From the NCBI GenBank assembly GCA_902825965.1, contig CADEDA010000021.1:1-56187 (forward strand): DNA of 56,187 bases, in the 5' to 3' direction. The notes beneath the pieces were generated by a model that had not been told where the DNA came from, searched no databases, and was given only the letters and a program-made list of their open reading frames with translations. This DNA is from an uncultured Gemmatimonadota bacterium (GTDB taxonomy: Bacteria > Gemmatimonadota > Gemmatimonadetes > Gemmatimonadales > Gemmatimonadaceae). This document shows positions 17,910 to 27,488 of the stretch, piece after piece; within the stretch, counting starts at the first letter, position 1, and the number at the start of each line of letters is the position of its first letter. Both the position numbers and the translations under genes were made by a program.

Positions 17910-20900
17910 TGTCGCTGCCTGTGTTGATCGAGCGCCTCGCGGCGCTCCCGGCGTTCCGTTCCCTCACCGCAGCCCTGCCGCGGCAGCGTGGTGAGGTGCA
18001 GGTGAGCGGGCTCGCAGGCTCCGCCGACACCGTGCTGCTCTCGGCGCTCGTGACGCAGGAGCCCAACCGCCTGTTCGTGGTGGTCGCCGACCAGCTGCCC
18101 GAGGCGGAGCGCTGGCTGGCGGACATGCGGTCGGTGCTCGGCGAGGAGGGCGTGGTGCTGTATCCGCCGCGCGAGGGCTTCGGCGAGGTGGAGCCGCACG
18201 CCGAGATCGCGGGCGAGCGTATCGAGACGCTCGAGGCCCTCGCCCGGGGAGGCGTGCGGGTGCTGCTCACCACGGCGCGCGCCGTGCAGGAACGCACGCG
18301 CTTGCCCCGGGCGCTCGCGGACGCGCGGGTGGAGATCCGACGCGGCGACACCTGGCGGCTGGAGGACCTCACGGCACATCTCGACCGCGTCGGCTTCGAG
18401 CGCGTGATGCTCGTCGAGGATGTGGCGCAGTACAGCGTGCGGGGCGGCATCGTGGACGTCTACGGCTTCGGCATGAGCGAGCCGATGCGGCTCGAGTTTT
18501 GGGGTGACGAGGTCAGCGAGCTGCGGCGCTTCGACGTGGCGACCCAGCGTACGACGACGGCGGCCGAGTCGGTGCTGATCCTCCCCGTGGAAGTGCAGGG
18601 CGACGACGTGGAGCTCCGCTACGAGCGGGCCACGCTCAGCGACCTCTGGCCGCCGGGCACACTCGTCGTGGTGCCGACCGGTGTGGTGCTCAAGCCCGAG
18701 CTCACGCGCACGTGGGACGAGGCGGCCCATCACATCCAGCTCGCCCGACGGCGCGGCGAGGACGCCCCCAGCCGCGAGGAGCTCCTGCAGCCACCCGACG
18801 CGACCCTGCGGGCCATCGACGGCTTCCCGAAGCTGAGTTTCCTCGCCGAGTACCAGACCGGGGACGGCGTCGGGCCGGCAACCGAGGCCGGCGAGGGCGG
18901 TGAGGGTCGTGGGGGTGCCGCGGTCCACCGCCCGTCGTCCGCCGTGCCCCTCGTGACCTTCCCGCTGCGGAAGCCGGAGCCGATCGACCGCGACATCGCG
19001 CGGCTCAGCGCGATGGTCCGCGACGGTACGCCGACCATCATCCTCTGCGACAACGCCGGCCAGGCCGAACGGCTCGAGGAGCTGCTCGACGCGCGCAAGG
19101 AGGGGCGCTCGCCCGCGGCGCTGGTGATCGGGGTGCTCGCCGCCGGCTTCCTCATCCCGCCGCGCGGCACGCCCAACGGCCTGCGCGTCCTCACCGACCA
19201 CGAGATCTTCCGGCGCGAGCGCCGCATCCGGCGCAGCCGCAAGTACGCCGCGGGCACGGCACTCGAGCAGGTGACCGCGCTCAAGCCCGGCGACTTCGTG
19301 GTGCATCTGGAGCACGGTGTCGGGATCTACCGCGGCATGACCACCGTCTTCCACGGCGAGGCGACCATCGAGGTGGCCGTCATCGAGTACGAGGGCGGCG
19401 ACCGACTCAACGTGCCGCTGTACCGCCTCGACCAGATCGAGCGGTACCGGGCCGCCGGCGACGTATCCGACGACCTGCCACCGCCCAAGCTGCACAAGCT
19501 CGGCGGCAAGAAGTGGGCGGCGCAGAAGGAACGCACGCGGTCGGCGATCCAGGAGATGACCGCGGAGTTGCTGGACCTCTACGCGCGCCGCCGGATCGCG
19601 AGTCGTGCGTCGCACTTCCCGGATGGGGCCTGGCAGAAGCAGTTGGAGAGCTCGTTCCTCTTCGAGGACACGCCCGACCAGCGCAAGGCCACCGACGACG
19701 TGAAGCGCGACATGGAAGGCGCCAAGCCCATGGACCGGCTGCTCGTCGGCGACGTGGGGTACGGCAAGACCGAGATCGCGGTGCGCGCCGCGTTCAAGGC
19801 GGTGCAGAGCGGACGGCAGGTCGCGGTGCTGGTGCCGACCACCGTGCTCGCCGAGCAGCACGCGCGCACCTTCGGCGACCGCTTCGCGGACTTCCCGGTG
19901 CGGATCGCCGTGATGAGCCGGTTCCAGACCGCCAAGGAGCAGGCGGCCGCACTCGTGGAGCTCGGCGAGGGCAAGGTGGACGTGGTGATCGGTACACACC
20001 GGCTGCTGAGTCCCGACGTGAGGTTCCACGCGCTCGGCCTCATCATCGTCGACGAGGAGCATCGCTTCGGGGTGAAGCACAAGGAACGGCTCAAGCAGCT
20101 CAAGCTCGAGACCGACGTGCTCACGCTCACCGCGACGCCCATCCCGCGCACCCTGCACCAGTCGCTCGCCGGCCTGCGGGACATGACGCTCATGCAGACG
20201 CCGCCGCGTGACCGTTCGCCGGTGCTCACCTTCCTGGAGCCCTGGGACGACGGGCTCATCGAGGAAGGCATCGCGCGCGAGCTGGACCGCGGCGGGCAGG
20301 TGTTCTTCGTGCACAACCGCATCGAGACGATCCTCGCGGTCGCCGACCACATCAAGCGGGTGGTGCCACGGGCCCGTGTGGGCGTGGGCCACGGCCAGAT
20401 GAAGGAGCGCGAGCTCGAACAGGTCATGAAGCAGTTCGTCGCCGGCGAGCTGGACGTGCTCGTGTCCACGCTCATCGTCGAGTCCGGGATCGATGTGCCG
20501 AACGCCAACACCATGTTCGTGAACCGTGCCGACCGGCTCGGCCTCGCGCAGCTGTACCAGCTGCGCGGCCGGGTGGGGCGCTCGCACCGGCGGGCGTACT
20601 GCTATCTGATCGTCCCCGAGAACACCGATGAGGACGCGGAGCGCCGGCTGCGCGTCCTCGAGCACCACACCGAGCTCGGGGCGGGCTACCGGGTGGCCCT
20701 CAAGGACATGGAGCTGCGCGGGGCGGGGAACCTGCTCGGCCCGGAGCAGTCGGGCTTCGTGCACGCCGTCGGCTTCGACCTGTACCTGCGCCTGCTGGAC
20801 GAGACCGTGACGCGGATGATGCGCGGCGATGCGGCCCCGCCGCCGCCGCCCACCGACGTGTCGCTCGACCTGCCCTGTTACCTCCCCGACGACTACATCG

Positions 20901-21292
20901 CCGCCCCCGAGGTCAAGCTCGATCTCTACCGGCGGCTGGGCGCGGCACGCGAGGGCAACCAGGTCGACGCCATCCGTGACGAAGTCCGGGACCGCTTCGG
21001 ACCATTGCCGCCGCCCGCCGAGGCGTACCTCGCGGTGGCCCGTCTGCGGCTCGCCGGCGCCCCCTTGGGCGTCGAGGGAATCCTGGTGCATGGCAACGAG
21101 GCCCGTGTTAACTTCCGCTCCGACGCGATCCCGCGGCTCAAGCCCCTCGCCGCCGCCTTCCGGGATGTCCAGTTCCAAGTGGACGTGCGTCGGGTCCAGC
21201 CCCTGTCGCTCAAGCTCACCCGTCTGGGCGGGTCGACGTTGCTGGACGGCCTCGTCCGGGCCCTGCGGACCATATCGCCCGATGCACGGTAG
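17909..21292 (+). CDS. mfd: Transcription-repair coupling factor Mfd
   Basis: The product is 1,127 residues from the ATG at 17909. Order of parts: UvrB-homologous N-terminal region (about 1-330), an Ala/Gly-rich linker with an unusual VGPATEAGEGGEGRG stretch (about residue 325), the RNA-polymerase-interacting domain around GDFVVHLEHGVGIYRG, then the RecG-like translocase with Walker A LLVGDVGYGKTE and Walker B IIVDEEHRFGVKHKERLK, TRG motif region LYQLRGRVGRS, and the C-terminal autoinhibitory domain. Mfd removes stalled RNA polymerase and recruits UvrA for nucleotide excision repair. It is coupled to the BatA-like gene and followed 30 bases later by parvulin genes. Confidence 0.97.
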   Translation: MSLPVLIERLAALPAFRSLTAALPRQRGEVQVSGLAGSADTVLLSALVTQEPNRLFVVVADQLPEAERWLADMRSVLGEEGVVLYPPREGFGEVEPHAEIAGERIETLEALARGGVRVLLTTARAVQERTRLPRALADARVEIRRGDTWRLEDLTAHLDRVGFERVMLVEDVAQYSVRGGIVDVYGFGMSEPMRLEFWGDEVSELRRFDVATQRTTTAAESVLILPVEVQGDDVELRYERATLSDLWPPGTLVVVPTGVVLKPELTRTWDEAAHHIQLARRRGEDAPSREELLQPPDATLRAIDGFPKLSFLAEYQTGDGVGPATEAGEGGEGRGGAAVHRPSSAVPLVTFPLRKPEPIDRDIARLSAMVRDGTPTIILCDNAGQAERLEELLDARKEGRSPAALVIGVLAAGFLIPPRGTPNGLRVLTDHEIFRRERRIRRSRKYAAGTALEQVTALKPGDFVVHLEHGVGIYRGMTTVFHGEATIEVAVIEYEGGDRLNVPLYRLDQIERYRAAGDVSDDLPPPKLHKLGGKKWAAQKERTRSAIQEMTAELLDLYARRRIASRASHFPDGAWQKQLESSFLFEDTPDQRKATDDVKRDMEGAKPMDRLLVGDVGYGKTEIAVRAAFKAVQSGRQVAVLVPTTVLAEQHARTFGDRFADFPVRIAVMSRFQTAKEQAAALVELGEGKVDVVIGTHRLLSPDVRFHALGLIIVDEEHRFGVKHKERLKQLKLETDVLTLTATPIPRTLHQSLAGLRDMTLMQTPPRDRSPVLTFLEPWDDGLIEEGIARELDRGGQVFFVHNRIETILAVADHIKRVVPRARVGVGHGQMKERELEQVMKQFVAGELDVLVSTLIVESGIDVPNANTMFVNRADRLGLAQLYQLRGRVGRSHRRAYCYLIVPENTDEDAERRLRVLEHHTELGAGYRVALKDMELRGAGNLLGPEQSGFVHAVGFDLYLRLLDETVTRMMRGDAAPPPPPTDVSLDLPCYLPDDYIAAPEVKLDLYRRLGAAREGNQVDAIRDEVRDRFGPLPPPAEAYLAVARLRLAGAPLGVEGILVHGNEARVNFRSDAIPRLKPLAAAFRDVQFQVDVRRVQPLSLKLTRLGGSTLLDGLVRALRTISPDAR

Positions 21293-21322
21293 TAGGACTC
21301 CTCCCCCAAAGCTCATCCCGCA

Positions 21323-22777
21323 ATGACTCGCACCCGAATCCTCACCGCTTCCCTCGTCGCGCTCCTCGGCGCCACTGCCTGCGAGGGCTTCAAGGAAGCG
21401 ATGACCGCCCACGTCGATGTGGTCGCGCGCGCCGGCTCGCAGGAGCTCACGGTGAAGCGGATGGCCGAGCTCCTCGGCCCCACCGACGTCCCGCTCCGCG
21501 CCGACGCCGTGCGCACCGTCGCGCAGCTCTGGGTGAACTACCAGTTGCTGGCCCACGCCTCGGCGACGGGCGACACGCTCGCGACGCCGGAGAACGCGGA
21601 CCTCGGCATGTGGAGCGCGATCGCCCAGCTGCGGACGCGCAAGTACTACGAGGACGTCTCCAAGTCCTGGCCGGCGGCCGACCCGGCGACCTACGAGCAG
21701 GCCTACAATGACGGCGCCCTGCTCGCGGCCGCGCACATCCTCCTCACCAAGCAGCCCGAGGGGCTCGCGCCGGCCGTCAACGACTCGATCCGCAAGGAAG
21801 CCGAGAAGATCGCGGCGACCGTGACCTCGGCGACGTTCGCGGCCGTGGCCAAGGCGCGCTCGCAGGACCCGGGCTCCAAGGACAAGGGCGGCGACTACGG
21901 CGTGTTCGCACCGGGCTACATGGTCGCCGAGTTCGACAAGGGCATCCTCTCGGTGCCGCCGGGCGGCATCTCCAAGGTGGTGGAGACGCAGTTCGGCTAC
22001 CACATCATCCGGCGCCACACCTGGGACGAGATCAAGGACCAGTTCGCGCAGCAGTACGGCGACGTGGCCAAGCAGAAGGCCGACAGCGCCTTCTTCGACG
22101 GCCTCGAGAAGGCGGCGAACGTGCAGGTGAAGCCGGGCGCCGCCCGGTTGGTGAAGGCGATCGCCGAGGACATCGACGCCTACCGCGCCGACCGGACGGT
22201 CATCGCGACCGCGCGCTCGGGCAACCTCGATGCGGCGCGCATGTCGCGCTGGATGGCGGCCTTCCCGCCGCAGTCGCAGATGCGGCAGCAGGTCGTGCAG
22301 GCGCCGGACTCGGTGATCCCGATGTTCGTGCTCAACGTCATGCGCAACGAGCTGCTGCTGCGGGCTGCGGACGAGGCGAAGGTCGGGCTCGACAGCGCCC
22401 AGCATGCGGAGATCCGCCAGGCCTTCTACGGCGGCGTGATGGGGGCGATGAACCGTCTCAACATCGCGCCGGCGCAGCTCGCCGACAGCGGCAGCGATGC
22501 GGCCGCGCGGGAGCGGCTCGCCGCCTCGCGGATCGAGGACTACATGAGCGCGATGATCAAGAACCAGATCGAGTACGTGGATGTCGCCGAGCAGATCGTG
22601 CTCGTGCTCCGCGACAAGTTCGAGAGCCGCGTGGTGCCGGCCGGCATCGATCGCGTGCTGGCCGAGGCGACCAAGGTCCGCGCCGCGGCCGATTCGGCAC
22701 GTGCCGCCACGCAGCCGCCGTCGGCCGTGCCGATGGGACCGCCGGCGTCCGCTCCGTCCACTCCGCCACAGCCCTGA
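21323..22777 (+). CDS. Lipoprotein parvulin-type peptidyl-prolyl isomerase
   Basis: The product is 484 residues with a lipoprotein signal peptide ending LLGATAC, the cysteine being residue 20, so it should be anchored in a membrane facing the periplasm. A SurA-like N-terminal region leads to a parvulin domain at about residues 135-230: AAHILLTK, SQDPGSKDKGGDYGVF and VVETQFGYHIIRRH. The remaining 250 residues are a helix-rich extension, ending in a Pro-rich tail. It probably assists folding of outer-membrane or secreted proteins. A second foldase follows immediately. Confidence 0.9.
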   Translation: MTRTRILTASLVALLGATACEGFKEAMTAHVDVVARAGSQELTVKRMAELLGPTDVPLRADAVRTVAQLWVNYQLLAHASATGDTLATPENADLGMWSAIAQLRTRKYYEDVSKSWPAADPATYEQAYNDGALLAAAHILLTKQPEGLAPAVNDSIRKEAEKIAATVTSATFAAVAKARSQDPGSKDKGGDYGVFAPGYMVAEFDKGILSVPPGGISKVVETQFGYHIIRRHTWDEIKDQFAQQYGDVAKQKADSAFFDGLEKAANVQVKPGAARLVKAIAEDIDAYRADRTVIATARSGNLDAARMSRWMAAFPPQSQMRQQVVQAPDSVIPMFVLNVMRNELLLRAADEAKVGLDSAQHAEIRQAFYGGVMGAMNRLNIAPAQLADSGSDAAARERLAASRIEDYMSAMIKNQIEYVDVAEQIVLVLRDKFESRVVPAGIDRVLAEATKVRAAADSARAATQPPSAVPMGPPASAPSTPPQP

Positions 22778-22784
22778 GTCCACT

Positions 22785-24179
22785 CTGCTGACCACGCTGC
22801 GTCTCGCCACCCGCCGGCTCGCCCAGCGGGTCCCCCACGCCGCTCGGCGCGCCACGACGGTCCTCGTCGCGGCCGCCGCGTTCGCTCCGGCGTCGGCCCT
22901 GCCGGCGCAGGGCGGGCCCCCGACCACCGGTCCCCTGAAGGACGTGGAGGTCGACCGCATCGTCGCGGTCGTCGGCAAGAAGCCGATCCTCTTCAGTGAG
23001 GTGCTCGAGGCCGTCTCGTTCGCGCGCGCCCGCGGCCTGCAGCTGCCGCCGGACTCCGCCGGGCAGATGACGGTCGTGCGCGAGATCCTCGGCAGCATCG
23101 TCGACCGCGAGGTGCTGCTCGCCGTCGCCAAGGAATACAAGATCGAGGTCACCGAGTCCGACGTGTCGGACAAGGTGGAGCGGGACCTCGAGGGCATCCG
23201 CGGGCAGTTCCAGAGCGAGCAGCAGTTCCGCGAGGCGCTCACGCGCGAAGGTTTCGGCACGCCCGAGGAGTACCGCAAGAAGGCCGTGGAAGGGGCGATC
23301 CGCGACGAGGAGCAGCGCCGCGTGATCGATTCGCTCAAGGCCAAGGGGCGGCTCGCGCAGGTCAACGTCACCGAGTCGGAGGTGACCGCCGCGTTCGAGA
23401 AGCTCAAGAACGAGCTCCGGCCCCGGCCGGCCACGGTCGCGTTCCGCCAGCTCGTGCTCAAGCTCCAGCCGCGCGACGAGAACATCATCAAGGCCCGCCT
23501 CGCCATCGACTCCATCAAGGCGGCGCTCGACAAGGGCGCCGACTTCGACTCCGTGGCGAAGGCCCGGTCCATGGACGAGGGCTCGGCCCCGCAGGGTGGC
23601 GACCTCGACTGGCAGCGCCGCGGCAAGATGGTGCCCGAGTTCGAGCGCATGATGTTCGCGCTGCTGCCCGGTCGCATCAGCCCGGTGGTGGAGACCGAGT
23701 ACGGCTTCCACGTGATCCGCGTGGACCGCGTGCGCGCCGGCGAGGTGCGGGCGCGGCACGTGCTCATCATGCCCAAGGTCGATTCGCTCGACCTCGCGAC
23801 CGCGCGCCTGCGCGCGGATTCGGCGCTCGCGCTCTGGCGCGGCGGCATGGCGCACGATTCGCTCGTCGCGCGGTTCCACGACCGCGATGAGGAGCGCACC
23901 ATCCCCGAGGGCTTCCCCCGCGACTCACTGCCGGCCGAGTACCGCGTGGCGCTCAAGGACCTCAAGCCTGGGGAGTTCACGGCGATCTTCGCGCTCGCGG
24001 ACCGACGCACGGGCCTGAACAAGTGGGCCATCGCCCAGGTGATCAGCGAGAAACCGGAGGGCGCGTATACGCTGGCGGAGTACCAGGAGAACATCCGTCG
24101 GCAGCTGCGCGAGGAGAAGTCCATCCGCCGGACGCTCGACAACCTGCGACGCGAGCTCTACGTCTCCCTGCGATTGTGA
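22785..24179 (+). CDS. surA: SurA-like periplasmic chaperone/peptidyl-prolyl isomerase, probable CTG start
   Basis: The mature protein has SurA character: VDRIVAVVGKKPILFSEV at the N terminus, then a SurA_N helical region, one parvulin domain (SMDEGSAPQGGDLDW, VVETEYGFHVIRVDRV) and a further degenerate one. A signal peptide is expected, and the frame gives one (RRATTVLVAAAAFAPASALPAQ) only if translation begins at CTG 22785 or 22788. There is no nearby in-frame ATG, GTG or TTG except GTG near 22698, deep inside the previous gene, and a GTG at the mature domain that would remove the signal. With CTG 22785 the product is 464 residues. The gene overlaps pdxA by GTGA; surA-pdxA adjacency is known from E. 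coli. Confidence 0.87.
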   Translation: MLTTLRLATRRLAQRVPHAARRATTVLVAAAAFAPASALPAQGGPPTTGPLKDVEVDRIVAVVGKKPILFSEVLEAVSFARARGLQLPPDSAGQMTVVREILGSIVDREVLLAVAKEYKIEVTESDVSDKVERDLEGIRGQFQSEQQFREALTREGFGTPEEYRKKAVEGAIRDEEQRRVIDSLKAKGRLAQVNVTESEVTAAFEKLKNELRPRPATVAFRQLVLKLQPRDENIIKARLAIDSIKAALDKGADFDSVAKARSMDEGSAPQGGDLDWQRRGKMVPEFERMMFALLPGRISPVVETEYGFHVIRVDRVRAGEVRARHVLIMPKVDSLDLATARLRADSALALWRGGMAHDSLVARFHDRDEERTIPEGFPRDSLPAEYRVALKDLKPGEFTAIFALADRRTGLNKWAIAQVISEKPEGAYTLAEYQENIRRQLREEKSIRRTLDNLRRELYVSLRL

Positions 24180-25090
24180 CGACGCCGACCTTGGCGGTGA
24201 CGCTCGGGGATCCCCGAGGCATCGGCCCCGAGATCGTGCGCGCGGCGCTCGCGACCCCGGAGGTCGCGAGCGCTGTCCGTTTCCGGGTGGTCGGCCCGAC
24301 CGGCACCGGCCTCGAGGTGACGGACGCCGTGGGCACGTGGAGTGGCGGGACCGGCATCGGCGACCCGGGTGATCACGCGCGGACCGCGACCGCCGGCCGC
24401 CTCGCCGGCCTCGCGATCGCCCGCGCCGTGGCGCTGGCGCAGCGCGGGGAGGTGCAGGGCATCGTCACCGCCCCGATCGACAAGGCGGCGCTCCTCGCGG
24501 GGGGCTACGACTTCCCGGGGCACACCGAGATGCTCGAAGCCCTCACCGGCTGTCCGACCGTGATGATGCTGGCCTCGTCGCGGCTGCGCGTCGTCCTCGC
24601 CACGACCCACCTCGCCCTGCGCGACGTACCCGCGGCACTGACCGCCGAACGCCTGGCCCGCGTCGCGCGCATCACGCGCGAAGGCCTGACGCAGGCCTTC
24701 GGCCTCGCGGCCCCACGCATCGCGCTGGCGGCGCTCAACCCGCACGCCGGGGACCACGGTCGCTTCGGTGACGAGGACGATCGCCTGCTGCGCCCGGTCG
24801 CCGAGCGCGAGGGCCTCAGTGGCCCCCTCCCGGCCGACACCGTGTTCGTGCGCGCCATGCGGGGCGAGTTCGACGCCGTGATCGCCCCGTATCACGACGT
24901 GGGCATGACCGCCATCAAAGTGGCGAGCTTCGGTGAAGGTGTGAACATCACCCTCGGCCTGCCCTTCCCCCGCACCTCACCGGATCACGGCACGGCGCTG
25001 GACATCGCGGGGACGGGCGTCGCCGATGCGGGGTCGATGCTGCAGGCGATCCGTGTATGCGCGGAGCTGGTGTCGACGCGCGGCCGTTAG
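24176..25090 (+). CDS. pdxA: 4-hydroxythreonine-4-phosphate dehydrogenase PdxA
   Basis: The product is 304 residues from GTG 24176-24178, which overlaps the preceding TGA. Family motifs are TLGDPRGIGPEI at the start, the metal-ligand region GYDFPGHTEML, THLALRDV, ALNPHAGDHG, YHDVGMTAIK and RTSPDHGTALDIAGTG. PdxA oxidises 4-phosphohydroxy-L-threonine with NAD during pyridoxal phosphate synthesis by the DXP-dependent route. It is slightly shorter than the usual 330 residues, without loss of a visible motif. It closes the plus-strand operon that begins at 15166. Confidence 0.95.
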   Translation: MTTPTLAVTLGDPRGIGPEIVRAALATPEVASAVRFRVVGPTGTGLEVTDAVGTWSGGTGIGDPGDHARTATAGRLAGLAIARAVALAQRGEVQGIVTAPIDKAALLAGGYDFPGHTEMLEALTGCPTVMMLASSRLRVVLATTHLALRDVPAALTAERLARVARITREGLTQAFGLAAPRIALAALNPHAGDHGRFGDEDDRLLRPVAEREGLSGPLPADTVFVRAMRGEFDAVIAPYHDVGMTAIKVASFGEGVNITLGLPFPRTSPDHGTALDIAGTGVADAGSMLQAIRVCAELVSTRGR

Positions 25091-25123
25091 AGCGCCCCGC
25101 ATCGCGGCGCACCCCGCATCGCC

Positions 25124-26413
25124 CTATTTCTCGATCACCAACGTCCGGATCCGTCTCCCCTCCATCTCCCGCACCACAAACGCCGCTCCCCCTCCCACCA
25201 CCCGATCGCCCACCACCGGCAACCTCCCCAGCAACCCGAACACGAACCCGCCCACCGTGGTGTAGTCCTCCTCCGGGATCGACAGCTCGTACTCCGCATT
25301 CACTTCCGAGATGTTCGCCTCACCCGGCACCACCTGCGCGCCCGAGACCTCCGTCGCCGCCACCGGCGCGTCGTCGTATTCGTCCAGGATCTCGCCGACG
25401 ATCTCCTCCAGCAGATCCTCCATCGTCACCATGCCGGCCGTGCCGCCGTATTCGTCGAGCACGATCGCGAGATGCTCCTTGCGGCGCTTGAAGTCCGCGA
25501 GCACCTCCTCCACCTCGCGGGAACCCGGCACGTGGTGCACCGGGCGCATCAGTGACTCCAGCGAGAAGTCCGGTGAGCGGCGGTGCAGGGCCTTGAGCAG
25601 GTCCTTCGCGTGCACCATGCCGACGATCTCGTCCATCGTCTCGCGGTACACCGGGTAGCGCGAGAACCCGGCCTCCTCCACCGTCACCAGAGCCTCGTCC
25701 AGCGTCGCCTCGATGGGGAGTGCGATCATCGCCGTTCGCGGCGTCATCACCTCGCGGGCGTTCTTCTCTGAGAACTCGAACACCCCACCCAGGATCTCGG
25801 CGTCCGTCGTCGGCAGCAGGCCGCCCTCCGAGGCGCGTTCCACCAGCAGTCGCAGCTCGTCGGGCGAGTGCGGCGTCTCCTCCTCGTTCACTTCCTTCTG
25901 GCCGAACATGCGGAGCAGCAGGTTGCTGGACCCGTTCAGCACCCAGATGAACGGCCACGCCAGCCAGGTGAAGGCGAGGATCGGCGGCGACAGCCACTTC
26001 GCGAACTGCTCCGGGTAGTTGAGCGAGAGGGCCCGCGGCGCGAGCTCCCCGAACACCACGTGCAGGTAGGTCACCACCGTCAGCGCGATCGCGGCCGCAA
26101 TGCCGATCCGGACCGGCACTTCCAGCGGGAGCGGCAGGGCGACGAACCAGGTCTCGAGGTAGTGCCCGAGCGTCCCCTCGGCCACCCAGCCCAGTCCGAG
26201 TGACGCCAAGGTGATCCCCAACTGGCCCGCCGACAGCACCCGTGTGAGATTGCTACGGGAGGTCGCTGTGACCGCGAAGCGGGCGAAGTGGTCTCCCGCA
26301 CGGACCATGGCTTCGAGCCGCGACCGCCGGGCTCGGACGAGGGCGAACTCCACCGCGACGAAGAACGCGTTGAGGGCCAACAGGGCGACGATGGCGAGCA
26401 GGCGCGAGATCAC
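25124..26413 (-). CDS. CNNM/HlyC-CorC family membrane transporter-like protein
   Basis: The product is 429 residues from GTG 26411-26413. The N-terminal DUF21/CNNM transmembrane domain (about 1-190; ALNAFFVAVEFALVRARRSRLE first) is followed by a pair of CBS domains (about 200-330; VMTPRTAMIALP, VLDEYGGTAGMVTMEDLLEEIVGEI) and a C-terminal CorC_HlyC domain (about 345-429). The family is linked to magnesium or cobalt homeostasis; the old name hemolysin is historical. It diverges from the cation diffusion facilitator gene with only 25 bases between start codons. Confidence 0.93.
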   Translation of the reverse strand: MISRLLAIVALLALNAFFVAVEFALVRARRSRLEAMVRAGDHFARFAVTATSRSNLTRVLSAGQLGITLASLGLGWVAEGTLGHYLETWFVALPLPLEVPVRIGIAAAIALTVVTYLHVVFGELAPRALSLNYPEQFAKWLSPPILAFTWLAWPFIWVLNGSSNLLLRMFGQKEVNEEETPHSPDELRLLVERASEGGLLPTTDAEILGGVFEFSEKNAREVMTPRTAMIALPIEATLDEALVTVEEAGFSRYPVYRETMDEIVGMVHAKDLLKALHRRSPDFSLESLMRPVHHVPGSREVEEVLADFKRRKEHLAIVLDEYGGTAGMVTMEDLLEEIVGEILDEYDDAPVAATEVSGAQVVPGEANISEVNAEYELSIPEEDYTTVGGFVFGLLGRLPVVGDRVVGGGAAFVVREMEGRRIRTLVIEK

Positions 26414-26419
26414 CCGCGA

Positions 26420-26429
26420 AACCTATGAG
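26420..26429. promoter_or_regulatory. Overlapping -10-like boxes of the divergent CNNM and CDF genes
   Basis: On the minus strand TAGGTT (26425-26420) lies 6 bases before the GTG of the CNNM gene. On the plus strand TATGAG (26424-26429) lies 9 bases before the ATG of the CDF gene. The whole gap between the two start codons is 25 bases, so both promoters must reach into the opposite coding region. No convincing -35 boxes were seen. Confidence 0.35.
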
Positions 26430-26438
26430 GACTGCGTG

Positions 26439-27488
26439 ATGGGCCGCCAGTCGGCGGAGTCCGCGCAGGGCCTTGCGCACGCACGCGATCACGTGCACCC
26501 GCGTGCCAGCGCCGACGCGCCCGGCGCCCAGCACTCGGACGTCCACGCGCACGATCATCCACACGATCATCCGCACGATCACTCACACCACCACGCGCAC
26601 GCGGCCTCCACGCGCCGGCTCGCCATCGCGCTGACGGTCACGGCCGCATTCCTGGTGGCCGAGGTGGTCGGCGGCTGGCTCAGCAACTCGCTGGCCCTGC
26701 TCGCCGACGCGGGGCACATGCTCACCGACGTGGGAGCGCTCGCGCTCTCGCTCTTCGTCGCCTGGTTCTCGCGCCAGCCGGCGACCCCGCAGAAGAGTTT
26801 CGGCTACCTCCGCTGGGAGATCCTGGCCGCGCTCATCAACGGCGCCGTCCTGCTGATGGCCTCGGCGTTCATCCTGTGGGAGTCCGTCGCGCGCCTCGCC
26901 GCGCCGGAGCCGGTCGCCGGGGGCCTCATGCTCGTCGTTGCGGTGCTCGGCCTCGGCGTGAACGCGCTGTCGGCCTGGTTGCTGCATGGCCACGCCCACG
27001 AGTCGCTCAACCTGCGTGGGGCCTACCTGCACGTGCTGTCGGATCTCCTGGGCTCGGTGGCCGCGATCGTCGCGGCGCTGTTGGTGCGCTCCCGGGGCTG
27101 GCTCATCGCCGACCCGATCGCGTCGATACTGATGACGGTCCTCATCGTCCGCGGCGCCTGGCGCCTGGTGCGGGAGGCCGTCGACGTGCTCCTCGAGGCG
27201 ACGCCGGCGCACATCGACCTCGTGGCCCTGCGGGCCGCGATGGCGGCGGTGCCCGGGGTCCGCGAGGTGCACGACCTGCACGTCTGGACCCTGACCTCCG
27301 GGATCGTCGCCATGAGCGCCCACGCCGTCGCGCCCGCCGGGGGCGACCACCCGCGGGTGCTGCGTGAACTCCACCAGGCGGTGGGGCGCTTCCGGATCCA
27401 CCACGCGACGATCCAGCTCGAGGGTGAACCCCTCGAGGAATGCTGTCCTCCCGCAGTGCCCACCCCCCTCGCACCGGCCTCCCGCTGA
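26439..27488 (+). CDS. Cation diffusion facilitator (CzcD/ZitB type)
   Basis: The product is 349 residues from ATG 26439 (a GTG lies one codon earlier). The N terminus is a cytoplasmic histidine-rich tail with repeated HDHPHDH units that should bind zinc or a similar metal. Six membrane segments follow, with the metal-site motifs ADAGHMLTDVG in segment 2 and YLHVLSDLLGS in segment 5, then a C-terminal cytoplasmic domain (VHDLHVWTLTSG). It exports Zn, Co or Cd in exchange for protons. It ends in a Cys pair followed by a Pro-rich tail and overlaps the next gene by TGATG. Confidence 0.93.
   Translation: MGRQSAESAQGLAHARDHVHPRASADAPGAQHSDVHAHDHPHDHPHDHSHHHAHAASTRRLAIALTVTAAFLVAEVVGGWLSNSLALLADAGHMLTDVGALALSLFVAWFSRQPATPQKSFGYLRWEILAALINGAVLLMASAFILWESVARLAAPEPVAGGLMLVVAVLGLGVNALSAWLLHGHAHESLNLRGAYLHVLSDLLGSVAAIVAALLVRSRGWLIADPIASILMTVLIVRGAWRLVREAVDVLLEATPAHIDLVALRAAMAAVPGVREVHDLHVWTLTSGIVAMSAHAVAPAGGDHPRVLRELHQAVGRFRIHHATIQLEGEPLEECCPPAVPTPLAPASR

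Noticed and set aside
17390-24142. A 2,250-codon open frame on the minus strand
   Set aside because: It lies opposite mfd and the two foldase genes, which have clear motifs. Long antisense frames are expected when third codon positions are mostly G or C. Its translation is Arg/Ala/His/Glu-rich with no motif.
26520-26600. His-rich direct repeats as a DNA-level repeat array
   Set aside because: The repeated CACGATC-type units encode the HDHPHDH metal-binding tail of the CDF protein, which explains them.
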